Shown here: positions 7,222 to 15,434 of the stretch, one piece after another | How the letters are laid out: each line of letters starts with the position of its first letter | Numbering within the stretch: the first letter of the stretch is position 1 | The notes under the pieces: model-generated | Seen by the model: the letters and a program-made list of their open reading frames with translations, nothing else | Told to the model about the DNA's origin: nothing | Databases searched by the model: none | NCBI GenBank assembly: GCA_016293435.1 | Contig: JAEDEG010000036.1 | Location: 1 to 27,587 of the forward strand | DNA length: 27,587 nucleotides | DNA from: Clostridia bacterium | GTDB lineage: Bacteria; Bacillota; Clostridia; UMGS1810 | Reading direction: 5' to 3' | Translations under genes and position numbers: made by a program

Positions 7222-7276
7222 TAGCTTTTTGCACCTCCTGTTTAATTACGTTTACTTTTTTGTATAAATCACAACC

Positions 7277-7320
7277 ATAAGGATTACAAAGGCAATTGCC
7301 TTTGTACAGCCGCACCTTAT
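7277..7320 (-). promoter_or_regulatory. Hairpin in the rpmJ-rpsM gap, possible regulatory leader
   Basis: ACAAAGGCAATTGCCTTTGT (7286-7305) is a perfect 20-nt palindrome. It is enclosed by an outer stem ATAAGG (7277-7282) and CCTTAT (7315-7320). There is no T-run, so it is not a simple terminator. It sits about 55 nt upstream of the rpsM start in a 119-nt gap, where a leader controlling the alpha genes would be expected. Function is inferred. Confidence 0.5.
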
Positions 7321-7340
7321 AAGCTATAAGCTAAAATTTA

Positions 7341-7454
7341 TCAACCCTGCTTCTGCTTGTGCTTGGGGTTTTCGCAGATAACCATAATGTTACCTTTTCT
7401 TTTAATGATTTTGCATTTTTCACACATAGGTTTAACTGATGGTCTTACCTTCAT
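7341..7454 (-). CDS. rpmJ: 50S ribosomal protein L36
   Basis: A 37-residue protein found by direct translation: MKVRPSVKPMCEKCKIIKRK, then GNIMVICENPKHKQKQG. It has the zinc-ribbon residues C11, C14, C27 and H32, so it is the zinc-binding form. It binds 23S rRNA late in 50S assembly. AGGAGG lies about 8 nt before the ATG. It follows infA by 38 nt, the usual order in Firmicutes. Confidence 0.97.
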   Translation of the reverse strand: MKVRPSVKPMCEKCKIIKRKGNIMVICENPKHKQKQG

Positions 7455-7492
7455 GATTTATTACCTCCTTACCATTTTTCCTAAACTAAAGC

Positions 7493-7711
7493 TTATTTAG
7501 CTCTCCATGTAATACGTCCCTTGCTCAGGTCATAGGGTGACATTTCAACCTTAACCTTGTCTCCGGGAAGTATTCTTATGAAATTAGTTCTAAGCTTTCC
7601 GGAAATATAAGCCTGGATTTTATGACCATTTTCAAATTCAACGATAAACATTGCATTGGGCAGAGCCTCAAGCACTGTTCCTTCCAATTCAAAAACATCT
7701 TCTTTTGCCAA
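7493..7711 (-). CDS. infA: Translation initiation factor IF-1
   Basis: A 72-residue OB-fold factor that binds the 30S A site during initiation. It reads MAKEDVFELEGTVLEALPNA, then FIVEFENGHKIQAYISGKLR, ending in SKGRITWRAK, nearly the canonical sequence. I set the start at a TTG (7711), because GGAGG lies 8 nt upstream and the result is exactly the family length. An upstream in-frame start at 7732 would place the ribosome binding site inside the gene. The KOW-domain protein gene often found between map and infA in Firmicutes is absent. Confidence 0.96.
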   Translation of the reverse strand: MAKEDVFELEGTVLEALPNAMFIVEFENGHKIQAYISGKLRTNFIRILPGDKVKVEMSPYDLSKGRITWRAK

Positions 7712-7739
7712 GGATATAACCTCCCTTATCAATATCTAC

Positions 7740-8489
7740 TCAATCACAATTTGTTAAAAGTTCCGGTTCACCGTCGGTGATGAGAATTGTGTTTTCATAA
7801 TGACATGCAAGCGAGCCGTCTTTTGTTTTGACAGTCCATCCGTCTGATAAACACTTTGTTTCAAAGCCCCCGGCATTCACCATTGGTTCGACAGCGATTG
7901 TCATACCCTTTGCAAGTCTGATACCGTGGCCAAAGGTTCCATAGTTTGGAATCTCGGGGCTTTCGTGCATCTCCTTGCCAATGCCGTGACCGCAATAATT
8001 TCTGACTACACTGTAGCCGTTTGATTCTACATAATCCTGAATGGTTGCAGAAACACTGAAAAGTCTTTCGCCGTGACGGGCAAATTTTATCCCTTCAAAA
8101 AAGCTCTGCTTTGTAACCTCAATGAGACGCGCAGCCTCATCAGATATTTTCCCAACAGGATATGTTCTTGCAGCATCACCATGATAGCCGTCCTTTATCG
8201 CGCCGATATCAATGCTTATGATATCACCCTCCTTGAGCACCGCATCGCCGGGAATACCGTGAATTACGGTATCGTTGACCGAAGCGCATATGCTTGCGGG
8301 ATAACCGCAGTAGCCAAGGAATGAGGGATTAGCACCCTGACTTTTGATAAAGTTAAAGGCTATCTTATCCAGTTCTTTGGTTGTGATACCGGGTCTGATA
8401 TGCTTTTCCAATTCTTTGAAGGTTGCGAAAACTATTTTTCCCGCAACACGCATTTTTGCAATTTCAGAAGTTGATTTTATATTGATCAT
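7740..8489 (-). CDS. map: Methionine aminopeptidase, type I
   Basis: A 249-residue metalloenzyme that removes the initiator methionine from nascent proteins. The five metal ligands are visible: D94 in SIDIG, D105 in GDAAR, H168 in CGHGIG, E201 in VEPM and E232 in HYENT. H77 in IHGIP is the substrate-binding histidine. The length fits the short type Ia form without a zinc-finger N-terminus. GGAGG lies 7 nt before the ATG. It sits 18 nt after adk, the standard secY-adk-map-infA order. Confidence 0.98.
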   Translation of the reverse strand: MINIKSTSEIAKMRVAGKIVFATFKELEKHIRPGITTKELDKIAFNFIKSQGANPSFLGYCGYPASICASVNDTVIHGIPGDAVLKEGDIISIDIGAIKDGYHGDAARTYPVGKISDEAARLIEVTKQSFFEGIKFARHGERLFSVSATIQDYVESNGYSVVRNYCGHGIGKEMHESPEIPNYGTFGHGIRLAKGMTIAVEPMVNAGGFETKCLSDGWTVKTKDGSLACHYENTILITDGEPELLTNCD

Positions 8490-8507
8490 TGTATCCTCCG
8501 CAAAATG

Positions 8508-9140
8508 CTATGCCTCAAGAGCCTTTATGATTGCATTATAGGTGGCATCTAAGCTGCCGTTTCCGTCTGCAACAAGAAGATTTCCCTTTGACTTATAAAA
8601 TTCTATAAGTGGCTCTGTCTGGCTGTGGTATACCGAAAGTCTGGATTTGATTGTTTCAGGATTGTCGTCGGCTCTTCTAATGAGAGGAGCTGAGCATCTT
8701 TCACAAATGTCCCCCTTTTCGGAAGGATTGTTGACAACGTGATATGTTGCTCCGCACTTGGAGCACTCTCTTCTGCCCGAAAGCCTCTTTACAATCAAGT
8801 CGTCATCAACTTCAATATCCACTACCCGGTCAATCTCTATGCCGAGACTATCCAATGCCTCAGCCTGTGGAATTGTCCGGGGAAAACCGTCGAGGATAAA
8901 CCCGCCTGTGCAGTCATCCTCCGACAGCCGTTCTTTTATTATGCCGATTACCACATCATCCGGCACGAGCTCGCCTCTGTCTATATAGCCTTTGGCAAGC
9001 TTACCTGTGGGTGTTTCATTTTTGATAGCACCGCGTATAATTGCACCGGTTGAAATTGTGGGTATACAGTATTTATCACTCAGTATCTGTGCCTGGGTGC
9101 CTTTGCCGGCACCGGGAGCACCTAGCATAATTAGTTTCAT
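8508..9140 (-). CDS. adk: Adenylate kinase, zinc-lid type
   Basis: A 210-residue kinase converting ATP and AMP to two ADP. The P-loop GAPGAGKGT is at residues 7-15, DGFPRT at 84-89 and the LID region around 122-160. The LID has a four-cysteine zinc site: C126, C129, C146 and C149. This is typical of Gram-positive long-form adenylate kinases. It lies 27 nt after secY and 18 nt before map. Confidence 0.98.
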   Translation of the reverse strand: MKLIMLGAPGAGKGTQAQILSDKYCIPTISTGAIIRGAIKNETPTGKLAKGYIDRGELVPDDVVIGIIKERLSEDDCTGGFILDGFPRTIPQAEALDSLGIEIDRVVDIEVDDDLIVKRLSGRRECSKCGATYHVVNNPSEKGDICERCSAPLIRRADDNPETIKSRLSVYHSQTEPLIEFYKSKGNLLVADGNGSLDATYNAIIKALEA

Positions 9141-9167
9141 AACCTAACTCTCCCTAAGGTGCATTCA

Positions 9168-10442
9168 TTAATCAAGGAAACCCTTGTAATGACGCATAAG
9201 CATCTGAGATTCAATCTGTTTAACGGTTTCAAGTGCAACACCAACCATAATGAGAAGTGAAGAACCACCAATATGAATACCGCTAAGATGAGGATATACA
9301 ATTCCGATAACGAGGGGAACTATAGCCACAATACCAAGGAAAAATGCACCGGCAAGGGTGATTTTTGACAGTATTCTGCTGATGAAGTCACTTGTGGGCT
9401 TACCGGGTCTGATACCGGGGATAAATCCGCCCTGTTTTTTCATATTGTTAGCAACCTCAATGGGGTTAAACTGAATTGCTGTGTAGAAATATGTGAAGAA
9501 CACAATCAGCAGGAAGTAGATTACTACATATACCCAGCTTGTGGGCTGGAAAAAGCTCCAAAACTTTGCCCAAAAGCCCGATGTTGGTGTACCTGTAAAC
9601 TGCATTATTGTTGAAGGGAATGAAAGTATTGACATAGCGAAGATGATCGGGATAACACCAGCCATTGCCACTTTGAGCGGAATGTGTGTGCTCTGTCCGC
9701 CATACATCTTTCTGCCAACCATTCTCTTGGCATACTGAACGGGAACACGTCTTTCTGCGTCTGTAATATACACTACAAAAGCAATCATAGCAATTGCAAA
9801 TACAACTACCAGTGCAAATACCCACCATGCAATAGTTTCAAACTCCCAGAATGCCAGCCAAAGATTACCGAACATTGTGGGTAAGCTTGCTACTATACCG
9901 GCGAAGATGATAATGGAAATACCGTTACCAACGCCTTTTTGAGTAATCTGTTCACCGAGCCACATAAGAAATGCGGTACCTGCGGTGAAGGTGAGTACAA
10001 CTGTGATATAACTTGTAACACCGGGGTTTGTAACAGCACCTTTGATACCAAAGTAGAGACCTGTTGCCTGAATAAAAGCAAGGATAACGGTTACTATTCT
10101 GGTCCATTTTGCAATTGTCTTTCTGCCTTCTTCACCCTGCTTTGAGAGTCTTTCAAGGGCCGGAATTGCAACTGTGAGGAGCTGAAGTATAATTGATGAG
10201 TTAATGTATGGGGTGATACCCATTGCAAAAATTGTGGCCTGACTGAAAGCACCTCCGGAAAATGCGTTCATCATACCGAAAAGTGAATTTCCTTCTTCAA
10301 CCAAATCTGCAAGAGCGCTTGCATTAAGACCGGGAACCGGAATAAAGGAACCAAGTCTGAATACAAAAATCATAAGCAAGGTGTAAAGCATCTTTTTTCT
10401 GAGGTCAGGAATTGACCAAGCATTACGTAATGTTTTAAACAC
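9168..10442 (-). CDS. secY: Preprotein translocase subunit SecY
   Basis: A 424-residue, ten-helix channel protein that forms the Sec translocon in the cytoplasmic membrane. Conserved features are MFKTLRNAWSIPDLRKKMLY, GITPYINSSIILQLL, the RRVPVQYAKRMVGRKMYGG cytoplasmic loop and FIPGIRPGKPTSDFISRIL. The start is GTG at 10442. GAGGTGA lies 7 nt upstream inside the last codons of rplO, and the genes are 1 nt apart, so translation is coupled. The length is normal. Confidence 0.98.
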   Translation of the reverse strand: MFKTLRNAWSIPDLRKKMLYTLLMIFVFRLGSFIPVPGLNASALADLVEEGNSLFGMMNAFSGGAFSQATIFAMGITPYINSSIILQLLTVAIPALERLSKQGEEGRKTIAKWTRIVTVILAFIQATGLYFGIKGAVTNPGVTSYITVVLTFTAGTAFLMWLGEQITQKGVGNGISIIIFAGIVASLPTMFGNLWLAFWEFETIAWWVFALVVVFAIAMIAFVVYITDAERRVPVQYAKRMVGRKMYGGQSTHIPLKVAMAGVIPIIFAMSILSFPSTIMQFTGTPTSGFWAKFWSFFQPTSWVYVVIYFLLIVFFTYFYTAIQFNPIEVANNMKKQGGFIPGIRPGKPTSDFISRILSKITLAGAFFLGIVAIVPLVIGIVYPHLSGIHIGGSSLLIMVGVALETVKQIESQMLMRHYKGFLD

Positions 10443-10443
10443 C

Positions 10444-10884
10444 TTACATCACCTCAAACTTTCCGCCTGCTGCAACAATTTTACTTTTTGCAGATTCTGT
10501 AAATTTAGCAGCTTTAACGATAACCTTCTTCTCTACATCCCCGTTACCGAGAACTTTGATACCGTCAAGAGTTTTCTTGATGATTCCTGCTTCTTTGAGA
10601 GCCTGTGCATCAACAACTGCACCGTCTTCAAATTTATTCAAATCGGAAACATTGATTTCAGCGTATTGCAATGCAAACACATTTTTGAAACCACGCTTCG
10701 GCAATCTTCTGTAGATAGGCATCTGACCACCTTCAAAACCGATTCTAACGCCGCCGCCTGATCTTGCATTCTGACCCTTGTGGCCTCTGCCTGCGGTTTT
10801 GCCGTTACCGGAGCCGTGACCTCTGCCCTTTCTCTTTCTATCCGATGTAGAACCTACGCCGGGCTGGAGTTCATATAATTTCAT
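10444..10884 (-). CDS. rplO: 50S ribosomal protein L15
   Basis: A 146-residue 50S protein that stabilizes the centre of the large subunit. The N-terminus MKLYELQPGVGSTSDRKRKG and the Gly/Arg-rich GRGHGSGNGKTAGRGHKGQ are diagnostic. The start at 10884 is chosen over 10908 because AGGAGG lies 10 nt upstream and the family begins MKL. Confidence 0.98.
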   Translation of the reverse strand: MKLYELQPGVGSTSDRKRKGRGHGSGNGKTAGRGHKGQNARSGGGVRIGFEGGQMPIYRRLPKRGFKNVFALQYAEINVSDLNKFEDGAVVDAQALKEAGIIKKTLDGIKVLGNGDVEKKVIVKAAKFTESAKSKIVAAGGKFEVM

Positions 10885-10904
10885 GCCTAAAGCACCTCCT
10901 TTTA

Positions 10905-11084
10905 TCAAACTTGATCAACACTTACAAGATGACTCACCTTGTTTATCATGCCTTTAATCTGGGCATTGTCTTCGTGAATCTTCTCGTCTCTGATTTTCTT
11001 CAGACCAAGAGCTTTAACTGTAGCAATCTGATCCTGCTTGCAACCGATTGTGCTCTTAACCAAAGTAACTTTTATTTTAGCCAT
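10905..11084 (-). CDS. rpmD: 50S ribosomal protein L30
   Basis: A 59-residue 50S protein found by direct translation: MAKIKVTLVKSTIGCKQDQI, then ATVKALGLKKIRDEKIHEDN, then the C-terminal helix ending in SHLVSVDQV. The KVTLVKSTIG strand and the KALGLKKI turn are the L30 signature. AGGAGG lies about 9 nt before the ATG. It fits exactly between rpsE and rplO, 20 nt before the latter. Confidence 0.96.
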   Translation of the reverse strand: MAKIKVTLVKSTIGCKQDQIATVKALGLKKIRDEKIHEDNAQIKGMINKVSHLVSVDQV

Positions 11085-11124
11085 CGATTTTTCCTCCTAA
11101 AATTTGTTATAGCGCTGTATGCTA

Positions 11125-11634
11125 TCAGCCGAGCAATTCTTCTACAGTCTTACCTCTGAGCTTAGCAACCTCTTCTGCTACCTTGAGAGATTTAAGACCT
11201 TCGATTGTTGCGCTAACAAGATTGCGAGGATTGTTAGAACGAAGTGATTTTGTTCTGATATCACGGATGCCTGCGAGCTCAAGTACAGCTCTGGCACATC
11301 CGCCCGCGATAACACCGGTACCACGGCCGGCAGGTTTCAAGAGAACCTTTCCTGCACCAAATTCACCGATAACTTCGTGAGCTATTGTAGTTCCAACCAT
11401 GGGAACGTTGATCATGTTCTTTTTAGCATCATCTATAGCTTTTCTAACAGCGTCGGGAATTTCAGCAGCCTTACCTGTGCCGGCACCAACGTGTCCGTTC
11501 TGGTCACCAACTACAACCAATACGCTGAATCTGAAAGTTCTACCGCCCTTTACAACCTTAGCAACACGGTTGATGCTAACGATTCTTTCCTGCAGTTCCA
11601 ATGAATCTGCATCTATTCTTTCCATTAAAGCCAT
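11125..11634 (-). CDS. rpsE: 30S ribosomal protein S5
   Basis: A 169-residue 30S protein involved in decoding accuracy and helicase function at the mRNA entry site. It has the double-stranded RNA-binding fold beginning LQERIVSINRVAKVVKGGRT, then GDQNGHVGAGTGKAAEIPDA and GRGTGVIAGGCARAVLELAG. GGAGG lies 7 nt before the first ATG (MALMERID). It follows rplR by 17 nt. Confidence 0.98.
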   Translation of the reverse strand: MALMERIDADSLELQERIVSINRVAKVVKGGRTFRFSVLVVVGDQNGHVGAGTGKAAEIPDAVRKAIDDAKKNMINVPMVGTTIAHEVIGEFGAGKVLLKPAGRGTGVIAGGCARAVLELAGIRDIRTKSLRSNNPRNLVSATIEGLKSLKVAEEVAKLRGKTVEELLG

Positions 11635-11651
11635 TGCTTTTCCTCCTTCTC

Positions 11652-12014
11652 TTAGAATTCTAAGCCGCCTTCTCTGGCGCCTTCGGCAAGCTCGAGCACT
11701 CTGCCGTGATATACATAACCGCCTCTGTCAAAAACAACTGCCTTGATACCGGCTTCAACTGCTTTTTTTGCAACAAGCTTACCAACTTCTCTGGCAGCTT
11801 CTTTGTTGCCGCCGTTTGCAAGTTGTGCCTTAAGCTCTAAGCTGGAAGCGGAAACCAATGTCTTACCTGTTGTATCGTCAATAACCTGAGCATAGATGTT
11901 GCTGAGGCTTCTGAATACATTAAGTCTGGGGCGCTCAGGAGTACCGGAAATATTTTTTCTTACTCTGTAATGCCTTTTAATTCTTGCAGCATTGCTATCT
12001 TTCTTTTTTATCAT
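11652..12014 (-). CDS. rplR: 50S ribosomal protein L18
   Basis: A 120-residue protein that binds 5S rRNA and helps attach it to the central protuberance. The N-terminus MIKKKDSNAARIKRHYRVRK is basic, followed by GTPERPRLNVFRSLSNIYAQ and the C-terminal VVFDRGGYVYHGRVLELAEG. The length is standard. A GGAG site lies 9 nt upstream. Confidence 0.98.
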   Translation of the reverse strand: MIKKKDSNAARIKRHYRVRKNISGTPERPRLNVFRSLSNIYAQVIDDTTGKTLVSASSLELKAQLANGGNKEAAREVGKLVAKKAVEAGIKAVVFDRGGYVYHGRVLELAEGAREGGLEF

Positions 12015-12037
12015 TATCGTTTACTCCTTTCCGGTTC

Positions 12038-12583
12038 TTACTTCTTAGAACCTGTTTTACCTTCCTTACGTCTGATAACCTCATCAGCATATTTAATACC
12101 CTTGCCCTTATAAGGTTCGGGGGGTCTCTTTTCTCTGATAACAGCGGCAATCTGACCTACAATCTGGTTGTCAATACCTTTAACAATGATTGTGTTTGGA
12201 TCGGGAGCTTCGAGTGTATAGTCGTCAGTATCTTCAAATTCAACGGGGTGCGAAAAACCAAGGTTCAAAGTTAGCTTCTTGCCCTGTTTCTGACAACGGT
12301 AACCAACACCGTTAATCTGAAGAGTTTTCTGAAAACCGTCTGTTACACCTGTTACCATATTGGCAAGAAGTGTTCTTGTAAGACCGTGAAGTGCTTTGTG
12401 TTCTTTAGCTTCAGAAGGTCTTTCAACGATTGCCTGACCTGCTTCGATACTGATTTTCATATCTGAATGAAGAGTCTGTGTCAAAGTACCCTTAGGGCCT
12501 TTAACGGTAACTGTATTATCGTCTGCAACCTTAACCTCCACACCTGCGGGGATTGCGATTGGCATTCTACCTATTCTTGACAA
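12038..12583 (-). CDS. rplF: 50S ribosomal protein L6
   Basis: A 181-residue two-domain 50S protein near the GTPase-associated centre. It starts MSRIGRMPIAIPAGVEV with VTVKGPKGTLTQTL. The second domain contains VGYRCQKQGKKLTLNLGFSH, ending in RPPEPYKGKGIKYADEVIRR. The length is normal. It lies between rpsH and rplR. Confidence 0.98.
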   Translation of the reverse strand: MSRIGRMPIAIPAGVEVKVADDNTVTVKGPKGTLTQTLHSDMKISIEAGQAIVERPSEAKEHKALHGLTRTLLANMVTGVTDGFQKTLQINGVGYRCQKQGKKLTLNLGFSHPVEFEDTDDYTLEAPDPNTIIVKGIDNQIVGQIAAVIREKRPPEPYKGKGIKYADEVIRRKEGKTGSKK

Positions 12584-12600
12584 ATTCTTTCACCTCCGAA

Positions 12601-12999
12601 TTACCATACAAAAGCTAAAACTTCACCGCCAACGTTTAGCTTTCTTGCTTCTTTATCGGTCATAATACCTTTAGAAGTAGAAATGATAGCGATGCCAAGA
12701 CCCTTTAAAACCTTGGGTAAGTTTTCGTTGCTTGCATATACTCTTAAGCCGGGTTTAGAAACTCTCTTAAGACCTGTAATAACCTTCTGTTTGCCGGGGC
12801 CGTACTTAAGATTAATCTTAATTGTGCTCTGGACTTTATCCTCTATTATTTCATATCCGTTAATGTAGCCTTCTGCATCCAAGATCTTTGCAATTTCGAT
12901 CTTGATTTTAGAAGCAGGAACATTTACAGATTCGTGTTTTGAAGAATTTGCATTCCTGATACGGGTAAGCATATCAGCGATAGGATCGGTGATTTGCAT
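12601..12999 (-). CDS. rpsH: 30S ribosomal protein S8
   Basis: A 132-residue protein that binds the 16S rRNA central domain; in E. coli it represses the spc operon. It starts MQITDPIADMLTRIRNANSS and ends in the conserved STSKGIMTDKEARKLNVGGE VLAFVW segment. The length is standard, and an AGGAGG site precedes the ATG. It sits 17 nt before rplF. Confidence 0.98.
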   Translation of the reverse strand: MQITDPIADMLTRIRNANSSKHESVNVPASKIKIEIAKILDAEGYINGYEIIEDKVQSTIKINLKYGPGKQKVITGLKRVSKPGLRVYASNENLPKVLKGLGIAIISTSKGIMTDKEARKLNVGGEVLAFVW

Positions 13000-13035
13000 T
13001 GTGCTACCTCCTTTTTTAATTCTCTGTTTCGTTTA

Positions 13036-13221
13036 TTACCAACTAGCCTTCTTAACACCGGGAATCTGACCTTTATAAGCCAATTCTCTGAAGCATATAC
13101 GGCAAATGCCGAACTTTCTGAGAACGGAGTGGGGTCTTCCGCAGATATTGCATCTGGTATATTCGCGGGTTTTATATTTCTGGGGCTTTTGCTGCTTTAA
13201 TACCATTGCTTTTTTAGCCAT
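13036..13221 (-). CDS. rpsN: 30S ribosomal protein S14, zinc-binding type
   Basis: A 61-residue short S14 of the 30S head. Two CxxC motifs, CNIC (24-27) and CRIC (40-43 region), form a zinc ribbon; the tail ends in GQIPGVKKASW. This is the C+ form typical of Gram-positive bacteria. It lies between rplE and rpsH, the usual spc position. Confidence 0.98.
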   Translation of the reverse strand: MAKKAMVLKQQKPQKYKTREYTRCNICGRPHSVLRKFGICRICFRELAYKGQIPGVKKASW

Positions 13222-13238
13222 GTGATTAACCCTCCTGT

Positions 13239-13781
13239 TTAAGCTTTGATGAACGGAGCACCCATAAGGGAAAGAAGCTCTCTTGCTTCTTCATCTGTGT
13301 TAGCTGTTGTAACAAAGATTATATCCATTCCTCTGAGTTTATCAATTTTATCATAGTCTATTTCCGGGAATATAAGCTGTTCCTTAATACCCAGAGCATA
13401 GTTTCCTCTGCCGTCAAAAGAGTTGGGGTTGATACCGCGGAAATCTCTTACACGGGGGAGGGCTACGTTAAAGAGTCTGTCTAAAAACTCATACATTCTG
13501 TCAGCACGAAGGGTTACCTTGCAGCCAAGGTTCATACCTTCTCTGATTTTGAAATTAGCGACAGATTTTTTCGCTTTGGTGATTACCGGTTTCTGACCGG
13601 TGATTATAGCCAGGTCGCCGGCTGCTGCTTCTAATGCTTTAGCATTTTCTTTAGCTTCGCCAACGCCGATATTTACAACGATTTTTTCAAGCTTAGGAAT
13701 CTGCATCGGACTTTTGTATCCGAATTTTTCCATAAGAGCTTTTCTTACTTCTTCTTCATATTTCGCTCTCATTCTGGTCAT
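13239..13781 (-). CDS. rplE: 50S ribosomal protein L5
   Basis: A 180-residue protein that binds 5S rRNA and contacts P-site tRNA. Conserved stretches: IPKLEKIVVNIGVGEAKENA, TGQKPVITKAKKSVANFKIR, RDFRGINPNSFDGRGNYALG and GMDIIFVTTANTDEEARELL. The length is standard. The first ATG (MTRMRAKY) has a GGAGGA site 8 nt upstream. Confidence 0.98.
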   Translation of the reverse strand: MTRMRAKYEEEVRKALMEKFGYKSPMQIPKLEKIVVNIGVGEAKENAKALEAAAGDLAIITGQKPVITKAKKSVANFKIREGMNLGCKVTLRADRMYEFLDRLFNVALPRVRDFRGINPNSFDGRGNYALGIKEQLIFPEIDYDKIDKLRGMDIIFVTTANTDEEARELLSLMGAPFIKA

Positions 13782-13805
13782 GTGCGAAAATCCTCCTCTC
13801 TGTTA

Positions 13806-14129
13806 TCAGTCTATAATTTCCAAACAATGTTTGCACATTCTTGCTTTCTTACCGTCTGCGAGAAGCTTGTATCCGATACGCGTGGGCTTACCGCATTTTG
13901 AGCAGATGTTCATAACCTTGCAAGCATAAATAGGAGCTTCCTGATTTATGATTCCGCCGGTTTCGCCGGCTCTTCTTGCTTTGGTATGTTTGGTTACCAT
14001 GTTTATTCCTTCAACGATAACAGTTCTTTTGGATGCACCAACGGTGAGAACCTTACCTTTTTTGCCTTTGTCCTTTCCGGAGAGCACTACTACGTTATCG
14101 CCCTTTTTAATATGAATTCTGTTTTTCAT
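13806..14129 (-). CDS. rplX: 50S ribosomal protein L24
   Basis: A 107-residue 50S assembly initiator. The KOW motif is KKGDNVVVLSGKDKGKKGKV (about residues 8-27), followed by EGINMVTKHTKARRAGETGG. The C-terminal half has CSKCGKPTRIGY and MCKHCLEIID, a four-cysteine zinc-ribbon-like pattern common in Gram-positive L24. It lies 16 nt after rplN. Confidence 0.98.
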   Translation of the reverse strand: MKNRIHIKKGDNVVVLSGKDKGKKGKVLTVGASKRTVIVEGINMVTKHTKARRAGETGGIINQEAPIYACKVMNICSKCGKPTRIGYKLLADGKKARMCKHCLEIID

Positions 14130-14145
14130 CTAAGCCACCTCCCAA

Positions 14146-14514
14146 TTAAAGAACTTCCGGTGCCAATGATAAAATCTTCATATATTCGTGGTCTCTGAGC
14201 TCTCTTGCTATAGGTCCAAATATACGAGTACCTCTGGGGTTTTTATCATCTCTTATAATAACAGCTGCGTTTTCGTCAAACTTGATGTATGTGCCATCGG
14301 CTCTTCTTAAGCCTTTAACACTTCTTACGATAACAGCTTTAACTACTTCACCTTTTTTAACAACACCGCCGGGTGTTGCTTTTTTAACAGAAGCAACTAC
14401 AACATCGCCAACGTTGGCATATTTTCTTCTGCTGCCGCCCAATACTCTGATGCACATGAGTTCTTTTGCACCGGTATTGTCAGCAACTTTTAATAAAGTC
14501 TGCTGTTGAATCAC
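14146..14514 (-). CDS. rplN: 50S ribosomal protein L14
   Basis: A 122-residue five-stranded beta-barrel protein that contacts 16S rRNA in an inter-subunit bridge. It starts MIQQQTLLKVADNTGAKELM, with the signature RVLGGSRRKYANVGDVVVAS, then FDENAAVIIRDDKNPRGTRI. The length is standard. It follows rpsQ by 26 nt. Confidence 0.99.
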   Translation of the reverse strand: MIQQQTLLKVADNTGAKELMCIRVLGGSRRKYANVGDVVVASVKKATPGGVVKKGEVVKAVIVRSVKGLRRADGTYIKFDENAAVIIRDDKNPRGTRIFGPIARELRDHEYMKILSLAPEVL

Positions 14515-14540
14515 TTGACTCTCTCCTTCCTTGTGTTAGA

Positions 14541-14795
14541 TTATTGAGCTTTTTCAACAATATCAACCAGTCTCCATCTCTTATCCTTGGAGAAGGGTCT
14601 GGTTTCCATAACCTTGACTCTGTCGCCGATATGAGCCTCGTTTTTCTCGTCGTGAGCTTTGAGCTTGTAGGTTCTCTTTACGATTTTGCCATAAAGCTTA
14701 TGTTTTACGTTATATTCGATAGCAACAACGATGGTTTTGTCCATTTTGTCGCTGACAACTTTACCTATACGTGTCTTTCTGTAATTACGTTCCAT
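14541..14795 (-). CDS. rpsQ: 30S ribosomal protein S17
   Basis: An 84-residue OB-fold protein binding 16S rRNA near its 5' end. It has RKTRIGKVVSDKMDKTIVVA, then VKRTYKLKAHDEKNEAHIGD and METRPFSKDKRWRLVDIVEK. The length is typical. It lies 21 nt after rpmC with an AGGAGG-type site. Confidence 0.98.
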   Translation of the reverse strand: MERNYRKTRIGKVVSDKMDKTIVVAIEYNVKHKLYGKIVKRTYKLKAHDEKNEAHIGDRVKVMETRPFSKDKRWRLVDIVEKAQ

Positions 14796-14816
14796 TTACC
14801 ATTTCCTCCTCTCTTA

Positions 14817-15017
14817 TTAAACGGTCTGTTTTAATTCTCTTTCGCGAAGGACTGTTTTGATTCTGGCAATTGTTCTTTTAACGTCTGTAATTACTCTCGG
14901 ATTATCGAGCTGATTTGTAGCGTGCTGAAATCTGAGATTAAACAGTTCTGCCTTGAGGTCTGCCAATTTCTGATCCAATTCTTCATTGGTCATATCAACG
15001 ATTTCATTAATTTTCAC
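14817..15017 (-). CDS. rpmC: 50S ribosomal protein L29
   Basis: A 66-residue helical-hairpin protein near the polypeptide exit tunnel, a docking site for trigger factor. The sequence reads MKINEIVDMTNEELDQKLAD, then LKAELFNLRFQHATNQLDNP, the L29 signature. I set the start at the GTG at 15017, which has GGAGG 9 nt upstream. The earlier GTG at 15026 directly abuts the ribosome binding site and cannot be used. This start lies inside the end of rplP, an 11-nt overlap that suggests coupled translation. Confidence 0.95.
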   Translation of the reverse strand: MKINEIVDMTNEELDQKLADLKAELFNLRFQHATNQLDNPRVITDVKRTIARIKTVLRERELKQTV

Positions 15018-15432
15018 TCGAATCACCCTCCTTGGTTACAAATTTACACTTTATGGGGAGCTTGTGCATAGCAAGACGCATAGCTTCGCGAGCTACATCT
15101 TCTGCAACTCCGCCGATTTCAAACATTACTCTGCCGGGTTTAACAACCGCTACCCAGTATTCGGGAGAACCTTTACCGGAACCCATTCGAGTTTCTGCAG
15201 GCTTTTCTGTTACGGGCTTATCAGGGAAGATTTTTATCCAAACCTGACCGCCTCTCTTTATATAACGAGTCATGGCTACACGGGCAGCTTCAATTTGGTT
15301 GGAGGTGATCCATGCGGGCTCCAAAGCCTGGATGCCGAAATCACCGTAGGTAACCTTGTTACCGCGAAGTGCCTTACCTTTCATGCGGCCTCTCATAACA
15401 CGTCTGTATTTAACTCTTTTAGGTAACAACAT
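15007..15432 (-). CDS. rplP: 50S ribosomal protein L16
   Basis: A 141-residue protein near the peptidyl transferase centre and A-site tRNA. It starts MLLPKRVKYRRVMRGRMKGK and contains LEPAWITSNQIEAARVAMTR and KPVTEKPAETRMGSGKGSPE. The length is close to the usual 137-144. It follows rpsC by 2 nt and overlaps rpmC by 11 nt. Confidence 0.98.
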   Translation of the reverse strand: MLLPKRVKYRRVMRGRMKGKALRGNKVTYGDFGIQALEPAWITSNQIEAARVAMTRYIKRGGQVWIKIFPDKPVTEKPAETRMGSGKGSPEYWVAVVKPGRVMFEIGGVAEDVAREAMRLAMHKLPIKCKFVTKEGDSSEN

Positions 15433-15434
15433 GA

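Noticed and set aside
7712..7732. Seven-residue N-terminal extension of IF-1
   Set aside because: The GGAGG ribosome binding site falls inside it; the TTG at 7711 gives the exact family length.
15018..15026. Upstream GTG start for rpmC
   Set aside because: It abuts the ribosome binding site with no spacing; the GTG at 15017 fits.
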